DNA of 14,157 nt from an uncultured Clostridia bacterium (GCA_949289625.1 CASEPH010000320.1:1-14157), one strand, 5' to 3'; shown: positions 1 to 8,278, counted from the first letter of the stretch. Translations and numbers: made by a program. The notes: a model not told the origin generated them from the sequence alone.

Positions 1-171
1 CCGCCCCAGGGATGAGGCGATGTTCAGCACGTTGGTCTCCGCGCTGGTGGCCTGCATGTAAAAGCGGCTGCTGTTGTGTACCGCCATCCGGTCCTCCGGC
101 GTGATCCGTACCCCCATGCTCGTGGGACACGCGACGGCGTAGCGGTAGCTCTCGCGAATCGGCAAACGCAT
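1..171 (-). CDS. PfkB-family sugar kinase, 2-keto-3-deoxygluconate kinase-like (N-terminal 57 codons, partial)
   Basis: This gene runs off the left edge; only its first 57 codons are present. The reading frame begins at an ATG (bases 169-171) preceded by an AGGAGA-type ribosome binding site about 8-10 bases upstream. The translated start reads MRLPIRESYRYAVACPTSMG, followed by a GVRITPEDRM segment and then ATSAETNVLNIASSLGR. The last segment matches the PfkB signature in which a G/S-A-E-x-NVA...L..LG helix lies against the sugar site. PfkB enzymes phosphorylate sugars or sugar acids with ATP in the cytosol, and this N-terminus reminds me of clostridial kinases annotated as 2-dehydro-3-deoxygluconokinase. 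It lies downstream of, and in the same orientation as, the importer and dehydrogenase genes, but a 175-bp gap with a hairpin separates it, so it may be expressed separately. The exact substrate cannot be decided without the missing C-terminal catalytic region (GAGD motif). Confidence 0.65.
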   Translation of the reverse strand, partial: MRLPIRESYRYAVACPTSMGVRITPEDRMAVHNSSRFYMQATSAETNVLNIASSLGR

Positions 172-230
172 TTCGTCCTCTCTCCTTGATCTTCTGCTCT
201 AATTTTATCGAATATTGCCAGCCATAAGTA

Positions 231-262
231 GGAGCGGTGGCCAACGATATGGCTACCGCCCC
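231..262. other. GC-rich imperfect hairpin in the leader of the sugar kinase gene
   Basis: Two 12-base arms (231-242 and 251-262) pair with one mismatch and one G-U pair around the loop AACGATAT. It sits between the hydroxyacid dehydrogenase stop and the kinase ribosome binding site on the minus strand. No run of T follows on either strand, so it is not a canonical intrinsic terminator. It could be an mRNA processing or stabilising hairpin, an attenuator part, or an operator. A second, shorter perfect stem (GATCAGA / TCTGATC, 281-299) lies just upstream of it in the minus-strand direction, also without a T tract. I see no convincing promoter in the 172-346 gap. Confidence 0.4.
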
Positions 263-346
263 TGCTCATTTCTGCTACACGATCAGAAAAACTCTGATCT
301 CATTTTATTCCGCCAATGTAAGATCATCTCAAGTCATTCCGCTCTA

Positions 347-1306
347 TCAAATCACACTCACTGGGTAGGCCGGCGATAAACCTGTGAGAACATTTATTAC
401 ATTTTGCGCGCACTTGCGTTTTAGTTCCTCAACAGCCTCCTCAGTATTATAGGCGGTATGGTCTGTGAGAACCACATTGTCCAAACACAGATAGGGAGAA
501 TCCAATGGCAGTGGTTCCAAATTGTGCGTATCCAATCCAGCGCAGAGAATCTGATGGCGCTCCAAGGCTTTCACCAACGCCGCATCGTCCACCAGCCGCC
601 CACGGCTGGTATTAATGAAAATTGTTGTTGGCTTCATCAAAGCCAGTGCTCTGCCATCGATCATATGCACTGTCTCCGCTGTCACTGGCATGTGGAGAGA
701 AATGATATCTGACTCACGCAGGACATCATCCAGAGCTACTTTCCGGGCGCCCAGTTCTATACAATCCCTTTCAGACACATATGGATCATAGACCAAAATC
801 TTGGAAAAATGAAATCCAGCACATTTACGGACTAATGCTTTTGCAATACGGCCAAATCCAAGAACTCCCAATACTTTGCCGCTGAGCCGGAAACTCGTAC
901 GCTGGATATTCCACTGTCCCTGACGAATCAGCCGGTCTCGACGAGGCACATCCCTCAGGCAGGCGAACAGAAGCGCCAGCGCATGGTCGGAAACGTCCTC
1001 CGCACAATAGTCCGGTACATTGGCAACTTGTATTCCCTGTTCTATGCAGGCGGCGACATCTACATTGTCATAGCCCACTCCATATCGGCTGATGACTTTA
1101 CACTTTTTCAATGCCGCCACTGCCCGTGCCGTCATAGGTGCCATGTCCAACAGGATCCCGTCGGCATCCGCGCATTGAGCAGCGATATCCGCATCTGTCT
1201 CACAGTGGCAAATCTTCAGCTCGCCGCCTATTGCGCGCAGCATCTCCCGTTCAATATCGTAGCTCGCGTGCCGCCCGTCCGTCACATAGATTCGGTACTG
1301 GTTCAC
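347..1306 (-). CDS. D-isomer-specific 2-hydroxyacid dehydrogenase (CtBP / phosphoglycerate dehydrogenase type)
   Basis: This 319-residue cytosolic enzyme should interconvert a 2-hydroxyacid and a 2-oxoacid with NAD(H). The Rossmann segment is GVLGFGRIA (147-155), with an acidic residue at the end of the second strand (VYDPY, D174) that favours NAD. The catalytic triad of the family is visible: R235 in NTSRGR, E264 in HNLEPLP and H283 in TDHTAY. The substrate-domain stretch SRYGVGYDNVDV (73-84) and the NVPDYCAEDVSDHA segment (96-109) are typical of the C-terminal-binding-protein-like branch found with sugar-acid genes. Length is normal. The start is a GTG preceded by AGGAGA about 8 bases upstream. 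It begins 31 bp after the dppF stop, so it is probably the last gene of the importer operon. That suggests its substrate comes from the imported compound; glyoxylate/hydroxypyruvate, a sugar-derived 2-oxoacid and phosphoglycerate are all possible, and the sequence does not choose between them. Confidence 0.85.
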   Translation of the reverse strand: MNQYRIYVTDGRHASYDIEREMLRAIGGELKICHCETDADIAAQCADADGILLDMAPMTARAVAALKKCKVISRYGVGYDNVDVAACIEQGIQVANVPDYCAEDVSDHALALLFACLRDVPRRDRLIRQGQWNIQRTSFRLSGKVLGVLGFGRIAKALVRKCAGFHFSKILVYDPYVSERDCIELGARKVALDDVLRESDIISLHMPVTAETVHMIDGRALALMKPTTIFINTSRGRLVDDAALVKALERHQILCAGLDTHNLEPLPLDSPYLCLDNVVLTDHTAYNTEEAVEELKRKCAQNVINVLTGLSPAYPVSVI

Positions 1307-1337
1307 AACAAAATCTCCTCAAACCAAACCTTTTCGC

Positions 1338-2327
1338 TTATCCTTCCGCCTGAAAGCAAGCCACAAAGTGTCCCTTTTCACATTCCCGCAGCTGCGGTGT
1401 CTCTTTGCGACAGCGTTCAGTGCAATGTGGACACCGCTTTGCCAAAGGACACTCTGCCCGCTTTCCAATTGGGCTAGGCACGTCTCCCTTTAGCGTGATC
1501 CGCTCCTTTTTCTCAAAAGGGCTGCTGGGCGGGATCGCCGAAAGGAGTGCTTGGGTATACGGATGCAGAGGATGCTTGTAGATTTCTTCCGCAGAACAAA
1601 GTTCAACCACTCTTCCCAGATACATGATCGCGATACGGTCACTGATATGTTTGATAACGCTCAAATCATGGGAGATAAACATGTATGAGAGGTTGTATTC
1701 CCGCTGCAAGCGATTGAGGAGGTTGAGCACCTGCGCTTGAATCGATACATCCAGCGCCGAGACCGGTTCATCGCAGACGATCAAACGAGGACTCAACGCC
1801 AAGGCCCGGGCAACATTGATCCGCTGCCGCTGGCCACCGGAAAACTCATGAGGGTATCGGTAGATATGCTGGGCGCTCAGACCAACCTCTTCCAGCAGAG
1901 AGGCTACCCGCTTTTCCCTCTCTTTGCGGTCAGGGCAAAGGCCGTGGATAATCAACGGTTCCGCCACCAAATCTCCACACGTCGTCCGAGGATCAAGTGA
2001 GGAATAGGGATCCTGAAATACCATCTGAACGCTTTTCCTGATTTTATCATATCCCCGTTTATGCTGGGTATCAACCTTGTCGCCGTCATAGAAAATCTCT
2101 CCGGAAGTCGGCTGATGCAGTCCTACCACCATTCTTCCCAGAGTAGACTTTCCGCACCCGCTCTCCCCAATGATTCCCAGAGTCTCCCCCTCGTAAATCC
2201 GGAGCGTTACATCATCCACCGCATAAAGCGTCTGGGTCTTTCCAAAGAGATGCTTGGAACGAATGGGGAACTGTTTGGAGAGATGTCGAATATCCAGCAA
2301 AGTTTTTCTCTCTTCCATACGAATCAA
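1338..2327 (-). CDS. dppF: Oligopeptide/dipeptide ABC transporter ATP-binding protein, DppF/OppF type
   Basis: This is one of the two nucleotide-binding subunits that power the importer from the cytosolic face. The 329-residue protein has Walker A GESGCGKS (54-61), Q-loop FQDP with Q105, signature FSGGQ (162-166), Walker B LIVCDE (182-187) and switch histidine H220. It ends with the Opp/Dpp-specific C-terminal extension, which contains clustered cysteines (C293, C299, C302, C306). Such cysteines hold an Fe-S cluster in some members; this is inferred here. The start is uncertain. A TTG at 2325-2327 overlaps the dppD stop (TTGA) and has GAGGGGG just upstream, giving translational coupling. An in-frame ATG at 2316-2318 would shorten the protein by three residues. 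Either way it is co-transcribed with dppD. Confidence 0.9.
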   Translation of the reverse strand: MIRMEERKTLLDIRHLSKQFPIRSKHLFGKTQTLYAVDDVTLRIYEGETLGIIGESGCGKSTLGRMVVGLHQPTSGEIFYDGDKVDTQHKRGYDKIRKSVQMVFQDPYSSLDPRTTCGDLVAEPLIIHGLCPDRKEREKRVASLLEEVGLSAQHIYRYPHEFSGGQRQRINVARALALSPRLIVCDEPVSALDVSIQAQVLNLLNRLQREYNLSYMFISHDLSVIKHISDRIAIMYLGRVVELCSAEEIYKHPLHPYTQALLSAIPPSSPFEKKERITLKGDVPSPIGKRAECPLAKRCPHCTERCRKETPQLRECEKGHFVACFQAEG

Positions 2328-3325
2328 AGCGTCCCCCTCTCCAATTTCTCACCATCTGTTTGAAAGTGACAGGCCACAAAATGCTCCGGCGCCACTTCCT
2401 TCAACTCAGGCACCTTCTCCGTGCAAATCTTCTGTGCATAAGGACAGCGGTTGTAGAGATTGCAGCAACGGCCTGTCAATCGGAGATCCGGGGGTGTGCC
2501 GGGAATGGTTTTGAGCTCCTGCTTCGCGGTCAGCGCCAGAGATGGCATAGCGTCCCACAATCCCCATGTATACGGATGCAGCGGATTTTGATAGAGCTCC
2601 TCTGTGGCGGCGGACTCCACCACCTTTCCCGCATACATGACCATAACGCGGTCGCACATTTTCCAAACCACCCCCAGGTTATGGGTGATGAGCAGCAACG
2701 CCATGCCTGTCTTCCTCTGAAGATCCTTGAGCAGATCCAGCACCTGAGCCTGCACTGTCACATCCAGGGCGGTGGTCGGCTCATCGGCAATGATGAGCTT
2801 AGCGTTGCAGCACAGCGCCATCGCGATGATTACCCGCTGGCACATGCCGCCAGACAGCTCGAAGGGATAAGCTTCCATCCGCGCCTCCGGCTGAGGGATC
2901 CCCACGGAGCGCAGCGCCTCCACAGAGATGTCCCACGCCTCTTTCCTTGTCATATCTCTGTGCGCTAAAAGATTCTCCACCATCTGATAACCGACTTTAA
3001 ATACAGGATCCAGGGACGTCATAGGGTCTTGAAAGATCATCCCCACATCTGTCCCACGGTAGGCAGAGAGCTCAGCCGTGTCCATCGCCAGGACGTCTCT
3101 GCCCTCAAACTCCACCTTGCTCCCCGGCTCGATACGACCGACTTTTTCCAATAACCGCAGCAAAGACTTGGCCGTCACGCTTTTCCCGCAGCCGGATTCG
3201 CCCACAATTCCCAGAGTTTCGCCCTTGTCGAGCGTAAAACTGACACCATCCACCGCCCGGGCGGTCCCACTGGTAAGATAGAAATAGGTTTTCAGGTTTT
3301 GTACCTTTAAAATTGTTTCGCCCAT
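2324..3325 (-). CDS. dppD: Oligopeptide/dipeptide ABC transporter ATP-binding protein, DppD/OppD type
   Basis: The partner ATPase of DppF has 333 residues, a usual length. It contains Walker A GESGCGKS (42-49), Q-loop [10 protein letters not shown] with Q99, signature LSGGM (157-161), Walker B LIIADE (177-182) and switch histidine H215 in ITHNL. The residue after the signature methionine is Cys162, where the family normally has Arg or Lys (LSGGMRQR), and the residue after the switch histidine is Asn, where Asp is common. Both are mild deviations and the ATPase core looks intact. The C-terminal extension again carries cysteines (C287, C288, C294, C301). The ATG start lies 12 bp after the dppC stop, with a modest AGGCGG ribosome binding site. 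The stop overlaps the next gene by a TTGA junction. Confidence 0.92.
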   Translation of the reverse strand: MGETILKVQNLKTYFYLTSGTARAVDGVSFTLDKGETLGIVGESGCGKSVTAKSLLRLLEKVGRIEPGSKVEFEGRDVLAMDTAELSAYRGTDVGMIFQDPMTSLDPVFKVGYQMVENLLAHRDMTRKEAWDISVEALRSVGIPQPEARMEAYPFELSGGMCQRVIIAMALCCNAKLIIADEPTTALDVTVQAQVLDLLKDLQRKTGMALLLITHNLGVVWKMCDRVMVMYAGKVVESAATEELYQNPLHPYTWGLWDAMPSLALTAKQELKTIPGTPPDLRLTGRCCNLYNRCPYAQKICTEKVPELKEVAPEHFVACHFQTDGEKLERGTL

Positions 3326-3337
3326 ACTATCACCCGC

Positions 3338-4252
3338 CTATCTCTTCATCTTGGGATCCATAACGTCCCGTATCCCGTCGCCCATCAGGTTGAAGCCAAT
3401 GACAGCCAGAAAAATAAACAATCCGGATATTGTCGCGATATGCGGCGCAGTTGTCAAACAGGTACGGCCACCCCGGAGGATGTTCCCCCAGGAAGCTTCC
3501 GGAACCAGAATCCCGAGTCCAAGGAAGCTGAGACTTGCCTCGGAAATAATTGCGCTGCCAATGTTCAGCGTGGCGTAGACCACCACCTCGGAAACAGTGT
3601 TGGGCAAAATGTGCTTGAACATGATCCGTGGCGTCGACGCGCCCAGGACCCTCTCGGCATTGCAGTACTCCTCATTCTTAACAACCAGGACCTGTCCCCG
3701 AACCACGCGGGCAAACCGGGGCACATTGGAAATACCGATGGCTAGAATTACGTTGAATACGCCCGAACCTAAAATTGTCACCAGCAAAATCGACAGGAGG
3801 ATAAACGGGAAGGAGAGCATTCCGTCCACGATACGCATCAGCACTGAGTCTACAATGCCTCCAGAGTATCCAGAAACCAGTCCGACAATAATCCCCAGAA
3901 ATCCCCCCAGCAGCACACTTCCTACAGCAACCAGAATGGACATGCGCGCGCCATAGATGATGCGGCTGAAAAGATCCCGCCCGAGGTCATCCGTGCCGAA
4001 GATGTGTCCGTCGGTGAGGGGCGGCGCATAGGCGTTGGCCATGTCGATGGCATTGGGATCATGTGTAGCGATGACTGGAGCCAAAAGGCCGACCAGGACC
4101 ATCACCGCGACGATACACAATCCAACCACCGCGGAGCGGTTCCTAATAAATTTGTGCCAGGCGTTGTTGGAAACCCTCTCCTTATGGATCATCTCGCTCT
4201 GCGCCTGCTCAGAAATCGAACCCTGGGTCAGATCGATTTGTTTATCGTTCAT
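3338..4252 (-). CDS. dppC: Dipeptide/oligopeptide ABC transporter permease, DppC/OppC type
   Basis: This second membrane subunit (304 residues) forms the translocation channel with DppB. A charged cytoplasmic N-terminus of about 40 residues precedes the first membrane helix (about 41-62). Further hydrophobic segments lie near 103-128, 148-175, 222-245 and 273-290. The family motif FGTDDLGRDLFSRIIYGAR begins at residue 85. The cytoplasmic coupling (EAA) loop is NAERVLGASTPRIMFKHILP (198-217), which contacts the ATPases. The C-terminus has the typical NLMGDGIRDVMDPK ending. The ATG start overlaps the dppB stop by one base (TAATG), a strong sign of translational coupling, and a G-rich Shine-Dalgarno stretch lies just upstream. 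Confidence 0.93.
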   Translation of the reverse strand: MNDKQIDLTQGSISEQAQSEMIHKERVSNNAWHKFIRNRSAVVGLCIVAVMVLVGLLAPVIATHDPNAIDMANAYAPPLTDGHIFGTDDLGRDLFSRIIYGARMSILVAVGSVLLGGFLGIIVGLVSGYSGGIVDSVLMRIVDGMLSFPFILLSILLVTILGSGVFNVILAIGISNVPRFARVVRGQVLVVKNEEYCNAERVLGASTPRIMFKHILPNTVSEVVVYATLNIGSAIISEASLSFLGLGILVPEASWGNILRGGRTCLTTAPHIATISGLFIFLAVIGFNLMGDGIRDVMDPKMKR

Positions 4253-5214
4253 TACATCGACCCCCCTTTCGCCCCGGAAGCCACCTTTGGATTGATCAGC
4301 ATGTACACCACATCCGCCAGGAGATTGATAAATACGAAAGCAATCGCAATAACCAGCACCGTGGCTTGAATGAGAGAGTAATCACGGTTATTGATCGCTG
4401 TTTGGATCATCGTTCCCATCCCCGGCCAGGAAAAGATGCTCTCGGTTACGATCGCACCGGAAAAACAGCCGGCGAGCTGCAGAGCCAGGACCGTTACAAT
4501 CGGTGGCAACGCGTTTTTCAGTGCATGCCGCCAAACCACAACGCGTTCCTTGATCCCTCTTGCACGAAGCGCCCTGACAGAATCGCTGCTCAGGGACCCA
4601 ATCATACTGGATCGGGTGATTCTTGTGATAGAGGCCATCGGAGTAATCGCCAGGCAGAGGCAGGGCAGCGCCAGGTGGGAGAGGAACGTTCCCACCCCCT
4701 CGCTGAGCGAAGCCATGCCAAATGTCGGCAGCCACCCCAGATTGACACTAAAGAGCAGCACAAACATAATGGCTACCCAGAACACAGGAGCCGAAATGCC
4801 GAATATGGACAGCAGCGTCAGAAGATAGTCCCACAGCGTGGATTGCTTCACAGCGGAGACGCATCCCAGCAGCATTCCAATTAAAGTCGCAATCAGCAGA
4901 CCCGTTACTGACAGCAGCAAAGTATTGGGCAATCTCTGAGCAATTACCTCCAAAGCAGGCAGATCGAAATAATATGACTCTCCGAAATCGCCGTGCAGGA
5001 TATCAACCAAGTATCTTCCGTATTGAACAAGCAAAGGGTCGTTCAGCCCCATGGATTCCCGCAGTGCCTCGATCTGCTCCGGGTCATATTCCTCTCCCAC
5101 CATCGCAGTGACCGGATCACCAGGGATAACTCTTGTGGCGATGAAGGTAAAGGTAACCACAACCAGCAGCGTTGGGATCACCTGCAGAACCCGCTTTAAG
5201 ATTACTTTCAGCAT
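4252..5214 (-). CDS. dppB: Dipeptide/oligopeptide ABC transporter permease, DppB/OppB type
   Basis: This first membrane subunit of the importer (320 residues) begins with an amphipathic basic stretch followed by a membrane helix (about 9-30). It then has the characteristic periplasm-side motif PGDPVTAMVG (31-40), GLNDPLLVQYGRYL (56-69) and GDFGESY (75-81). Later helices lie near 98-122, 132-158, 177-194, 235-257 and 282-305. The coupling loop is ALRARGIKERVVVWRHALKN (215-234), and FSWPGMG (261-267) and INPK (307-310) are typical of the family. The ATG start has a purine-rich AGAGAGAAG upstream and follows the binding-protein stop by 24 bp. The gene is intact and of normal length. Confidence 0.93.
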   Translation of the reverse strand: MLKVILKRVLQVIPTLLVVVTFTFIATRVIPGDPVTAMVGEEYDPEQIEALRESMGLNDPLLVQYGRYLVDILHGDFGESYYFDLPALEVIAQRLPNTLLLSVTGLLIATLIGMLLGCVSAVKQSTLWDYLLTLLSIFGISAPVFWVAIMFVLLFSVNLGWLPTFGMASLSEGVGTFLSHLALPCLCLAITPMASITRITRSSMIGSLSSDSVRALRARGIKERVVVWRHALKNALPPIVTVLALQLAGCFSGAIVTESIFSWPGMGTMIQTAINNRDYSLIQATVLVIAIAFVFINLLADVVYMLINPKVASGAKGGSM

Positions 5215-5238
5215 CGCTTCTCTCTACATTTCTCAGTT

Positions 5239-6906
5239 TCACTCTTCAACCCAGATATTAATGCCAGTGTCCTGAACACCACAGATGGTCAGAACGGACT
5301 TGTTCTCCAAAACCAGCCCATGGACACGGTTGTTGGCAGCCATATTCAAATTTGTATTTGCGAAGAAAATCCCAAGATCATCTTCCAGGAAATCCTGCGT
5401 AATTTCGAGATAGATGTCCTTACGGGCGTCCTGATCGCTCAGCGAGAGCGCCTCTTGATTGAGCAGCTCAGTCTCTTCCTTGGCATATCCCCAGGAGTTC
5501 TGGTTGGTGTTCAGCTTGGCCTCGCTGGTGAAATAGCCGATAAAAGTGGCGGGGTCGGAGGTGCCGCCCTGCGTGGTGGCCCATACCTGGACAGACCCGG
5601 TGGTATACATCTCCGTCAATTCAGAGCTGGACACCGCAGTAATCTCAAGATTTACGCCGATCTCTTCCCAGTAACTTTGCAGGACTGTAACAGCGCGCAT
5701 CAGCTCGTCATTTCCCTGCGCTAAGGTGCATTTGAGAGTAAATCCATCCTCGTAGCCGGCATCGGCCAACAGCTGCTTGGCTGCCTCCGGGTCGTACTCG
5801 GGGATATACTCCAATAGGGACTCATCCCAGCCCCAGTTCAGGATCGGCAGCGGCAAGCGGTTCTCCGTAGCCATATTCTCTTGGTACGCCGCCAACAGAG
5901 CGGAGGCATCCACCGCCATGATCAGGGCCTCCCGCACAGCGGGATCAGAGAGCTGCTCATACCGAGAATTGAAACCAATGTAAGCGATCCGGTTCTCAGG
6001 CTTCTGATACAATGTTACGGAGTCAGAGTCCTTGATCTGCCGGATCGCGTCGGCGCTCAGAGAGAGCACAACATCCACCTCACCGGTCAGAAGGGCGTTC
6101 AGGGCCTGGGCGCTGTCGGTGATGCAGTAGTACTCCAACGCCTCCAGATAAGGCGTGCCAGCCCAGTAGTTCTCGTTACGCACCAGCTTGGTGTACTGGT
6201 CGGCCACATGCTCTACCACCTGGAAGGGACCGATAGAGGTGGGATGCAGGGGGAACTCATCGCCCCAGCCCTCTACATCCTCCTTAGGAACAATAATAGT
6301 AGTAGAGCTGGTGCAGCGCTCCAGGAACGCGGCATAGGGCTGGTTCAAAGTGATCTTCACCGTGTAGTCGTCCAGTGCCTCCACGGAGTCCACCATAAAG
6401 AGCGGATTATTCCAGTGTTCCGTGCGGCTGCGCTCGAAGGAGTAGACCACATCGTCAGCAGTGGCCTCACGGCCGTCCTGATACTCACCTACCTGGAAGT
6501 GAACGCCCTCCCGCAGGTAGAAAGTCCACTCCAATCCGTCCTCGCTAGTTTCCCAGGATGTAGCAAAGGCAGGAACATACTCACCGCCGGTGGTCTGGCG
6601 AACCAATCCCTCACCGTAGTTCTGAATGATCTGGTCAGGATTGGTGCCATTGGAGTAGATAGGATCAATCGCCTGGGCGCTGACTGTAGAGTTCAAGGCA
6701 ATTTTCAGCGTTCCGCCATACCGGTCCTCTTCCGGAACGTCCTCACCATCATTTCCAGAAGAGCTTGTCTGACTTGCCGTGTCATTCGACTGGGCATTTT
6801 CGTTTGCGGTCGTATCATTTGTTGTGCCGCCGCATCCCGCAAGAACTGCGGTCATCATAGCTGCCGCTAGAAACAACGCAAGCATTCTTTTCCACTTCAT
6901 TTTCAT
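5239..6906 (-). CDS. dppA: Dipeptide/oligopeptide-type ABC transporter substrate-binding lipoprotein, DppA/OppA type
   Basis: This extracellular solute-binding protein (555 residues) captures the substrate and delivers it to DppBC. Residues 1-25 form a lipoprotein signal with basic start MKMKWKR, a hydrophobic core and lipobox LAGC (C25 would be the lipidated cysteine). A low-complexity Ser/Thr/Asn/Asp linker (about 28-60) tethers the domain to the membrane. The mature domain starts at YGGTLKIAL and follows the cluster C (SBP_bac_5) pattern: GLVRQ, TSWETSEDGLEWTFYLREGVHF, ADDVVYSFER, DYTVKITL and FNSRYEQLSDPAVREAL. This family binds peptides, but members also bind glutathione, opines, nickel chelates and oligosaccharides, so the substrate is open. 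The start ATG has GGCAGGG 6 bases upstream; an in-frame ATG two codons later is less well placed. It is the first gene of the importer operon, reading away from the 6907-7210 control region. Confidence 0.93.
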   Translation of the reverse strand: MKMKWKRMLALFLAAAMMTAVLAGCGGTTNDTTANENAQSNDTASQTSSSGNDGEDVPEEDRYGGTLKIALNSTVSAQAIDPIYSNGTNPDQIIQNYGEGLVRQTTGGEYVPAFATSWETSEDGLEWTFYLREGVHFQVGEYQDGREATADDVVYSFERSRTEHWNNPLFMVDSVEALDDYTVKITLNQPYAAFLERCTSSTTIIVPKEDVEGWGDEFPLHPTSIGPFQVVEHVADQYTKLVRNENYWAGTPYLEALEYYCITDSAQALNALLTGEVDVVLSLSADAIRQIKDSDSVTLYQKPENRIAYIGFNSRYEQLSDPAVREALIMAVDASALLAAYQENMATENRLPLPILNWGWDESLLEYIPEYDPEAAKQLLADAGYEDGFTLKCTLAQGNDELMRAVTVLQSYWEEIGVNLEITAVSSSELTEMYTTGSVQVWATTQGGTSDPATFIGYFTSEAKLNTNQNSWGYAKEETELLNQEALSLSDQDARKDIYLEITQDFLEDDLGIFFANTNLNMAANNRVHGLVLENKSVLTICGVQDTGINIWVEE

Positions 6907-7017
6907 CTTTGACCCTGCCTTTCTTGAATTTAAATTTTGATACGTCCTTCATTTCCCTCGCCGCCCATTAATTTCCTACTTAATTTTATGAATAAGGGAA
7001 AATGAATTGGTGGCTTT

Positions 7018-7046
7018 AGAGTACCGCAATTTCTGTCAAATGTCAA
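7018..7046 (-). promoter_or_regulatory. Candidate promoter of the importer operon
   Basis: On the minus strand a perfect -35 TTGACA (7041-7046) is followed by a 17-bp spacer and a weak -10 TACTCT (7018-7023). A second TTGACA (7034-7039) lies seven bases further on, making a tandem TTGACATTTGACA. The -10 is poor, so an activator or an alternative start site is possible. The transcript would have a leader of about 100 bases before dppA. The rest of the 6907-7210 gap is AT-rich and contains no open reading frame I can support. Confidence 0.4.
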
Positions 7047-7095
7047 TACTTTTTATGCGGTCTCGACAAGAAATTTTCTTTTTTCAATCTCTCTA

Positions 7096-7125
7096 TTGAC
7101 AAATCTGTTGCCTTCATTGTATAAT
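7096..7125 (+). promoter_or_regulatory. Sigma-70-type promoter of the AKR / URO-D / SDR / desulfidase operon
   Basis: Consensus -35 TTGACA (7096-7101) and consensus -10 TATAAT (7120-7125) are separated by 18 bp. The start point should fall near 7132, giving a leader of roughly 80 bases before the aldo/keto reductase. The -35 lies in the sequence TATTGACA. It is mirrored by TGTCAATA (7041-7048) on the divergent side, so the two -35 regions form a spaced inverted repeat across the control region. Confidence 0.8.
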
Positions 7126-7210
7126 TCACTTGTCTAATTACATATTTATTTTTAGGTTATTATGTTTTTCATGCACGTACAATTTTTAAAACCAACAGGA
7201 GGTAACACAC

Positions 7211-8233
7211 ATGAAGTACATGACAATAGGCAACTCCGGCATTCGCGCTTCCGTGATTTCCCTGGGCGCACTGTCCATCGGGGGCGGAGACTGGTGGAAA
7301 TCCACTGTGGACGAAACCTCGATCCAGACTGTACATAAGGCCCTGGATCTCGGCGTAAATCTCATTGATACCGCGCCGATCTATGGCATCGGCCACAGCG
7401 AGGAAATCATCGGTAAGGCACTGGAGGGACGCCGGCATGAGGCGGTAATCTCAACCAAGGCTACGTTTGACTGGGATACCGGTGTGGGGCGCTATGCCTA
7501 TGATGTTGACGGCCACAAAATGTATTGCGATCATAGCTATGCCGGCATTATCAAAGACTGCGAGAATAGCCTCCGCCGATTAAAGACGGATTATATTGAT
7601 ATTTATTACACTCATAATCCCGCCAGGGACGAGACGATGTACCCAGTTGAAGAGACCGTCCGGGCGCTGATGGATCTGAAAAAGGCGGGAAAGATCCGGG
7701 CCATTGGTTCCTCCAATGTCCAGCCTGAGCATATCCGCAAATATCAGGCCTGCGGCTGTGAAATTGACATCATCCAGCGCCGTTACAGTATGCTGGACCG
7801 GGTCGTGGAGGACACGATTCTACCGATCTGCCGGGAGCAGGGGATGACACTGCACGCCTATTCTCCTATTGAAAAGGGCCTGCTGACCGGCCGTTTCACT
7901 AAGAATTATCAGCTGGAACCCGGAGAGGGCCGCTCTACCAATAAGTGGTGGCTGGGCGCCCGCTTCCCACTGGCTATTGATTTTGTCAATAGTCTGGAGG
8001 ACATTCGCGCCAAGTACGATTGCCAGTTCTCTGATTTGGCTGTCGCTTTCCTGCGCGGACAGGGAGATTTTATCAACGTCATCTGCGGCGCCCGGCGTCC
8101 GGAGCAAATCGAGGCGGACACTGTGGGGGCAGAGCTGGCTCTCTCTCAGGAGGATCTGGCGGAGATCCGGCGCCGTCTGGTCAAGCTGGATGAAGCTGTC
8201 GCGGCCGCTGAGGCTACCGCGGCAAACAATTAA
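7211..8233 (+). CDS. Aldo/keto reductase, IolS-like
   Basis: This 340-residue NAD(P)H-dependent oxidoreductase of the TIM-barrel AKR superfamily reduces aldehydes or ketones, or oxidises sugar hydroxyls. All four catalytic residues are visible: D53 and Y58 in LIDTAPIYG, K83 in STKATF and H135 in YYTHNPA. The cofactor end is also recognisable: GSSNV (166-170), AYSPIEKGLLTGRF (216-229) and the phosphate-binding region CGARRPEQI (292-300). The closest family pattern I recognise is the IolS/YhdN type, active on sugars or inositol-like compounds. The start ATG has a perfect AGGAGG at 7197-7202, 8 bases upstream, and a consensus promoter. The C-terminus ends in an Ala-rich tail after VKLDEAV. It is the first gene of a four-gene operon, with the next gene 45 bp downstream. 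Substrate is unknown; the KduD-like enzyme two genes on suggests a sugar or sugar acid. Confidence 0.88.
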   Translation: MKYMTIGNSGIRASVISLGALSIGGGDWWKSTVDETSIQTVHKALDLGVNLIDTAPIYGIGHSEEIIGKALEGRRHEAVISTKATFDWDTGVGRYAYDVDGHKMYCDHSYAGIIKDCENSLRRLKTDYIDIYYTHNPARDETMYPVEETVRALMDLKKAGKIRAIGSSNVQPEHIRKYQACGCEIDIIQRRYSMLDRVVEDTILPICREQGMTLHAYSPIEKGLLTGRFTKNYQLEPGEGRSTNKWWLGARFPLAIDFVNSLEDIRAKYDCQFSDLAVAFLRGQGDFINVICGARRPEQIEADTVGAELALSQEDLAEIRRRLVKLDEAVAAAEATAANN

Positions 8234-8278
8234 AAAATAAAAGAAAGACAGAATAAAGCAGAGAGGAGAATTAAATTC

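Noticed and set aside
24..269. 81-codon minus-strand frame at the left edge
   Set aside because: It overlaps the sugar kinase start in another frame. The kinase frame has the PfkB signature and a good ribosome binding site, while this one has an Arg/Thr-rich composition without motifs.
281..299. Perfect 7-bp stem after the CtBP-like dehydrogenase considered as terminator
   Set aside because: The stem is short and AT-containing, and no T run follows on the minus strand, so termination is not supported.
983..1477. 164-codon plus-strand frame across the dehydrogenase and dppF ends
   Set aside because: It is antisense to two conserved genes and spans their boundary; there is no independent support.
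2360..2968. Open frame of 202 codons on the plus strand opposite dppD
   Set aside because: It overlaps the conserved ABC ATPase completely; the His/Arg/Leu-rich composition is typical of a shadow frame.
5881..6870. Long open frame (329 codons) on the plus strand opposite the dppA gene
   Set aside because: It is antisense to a clear lipoprotein gene with signal peptide and family motifs. Its translation has no recognisable domain and an atypical composition, and it has no good ribosome binding site that I can see.
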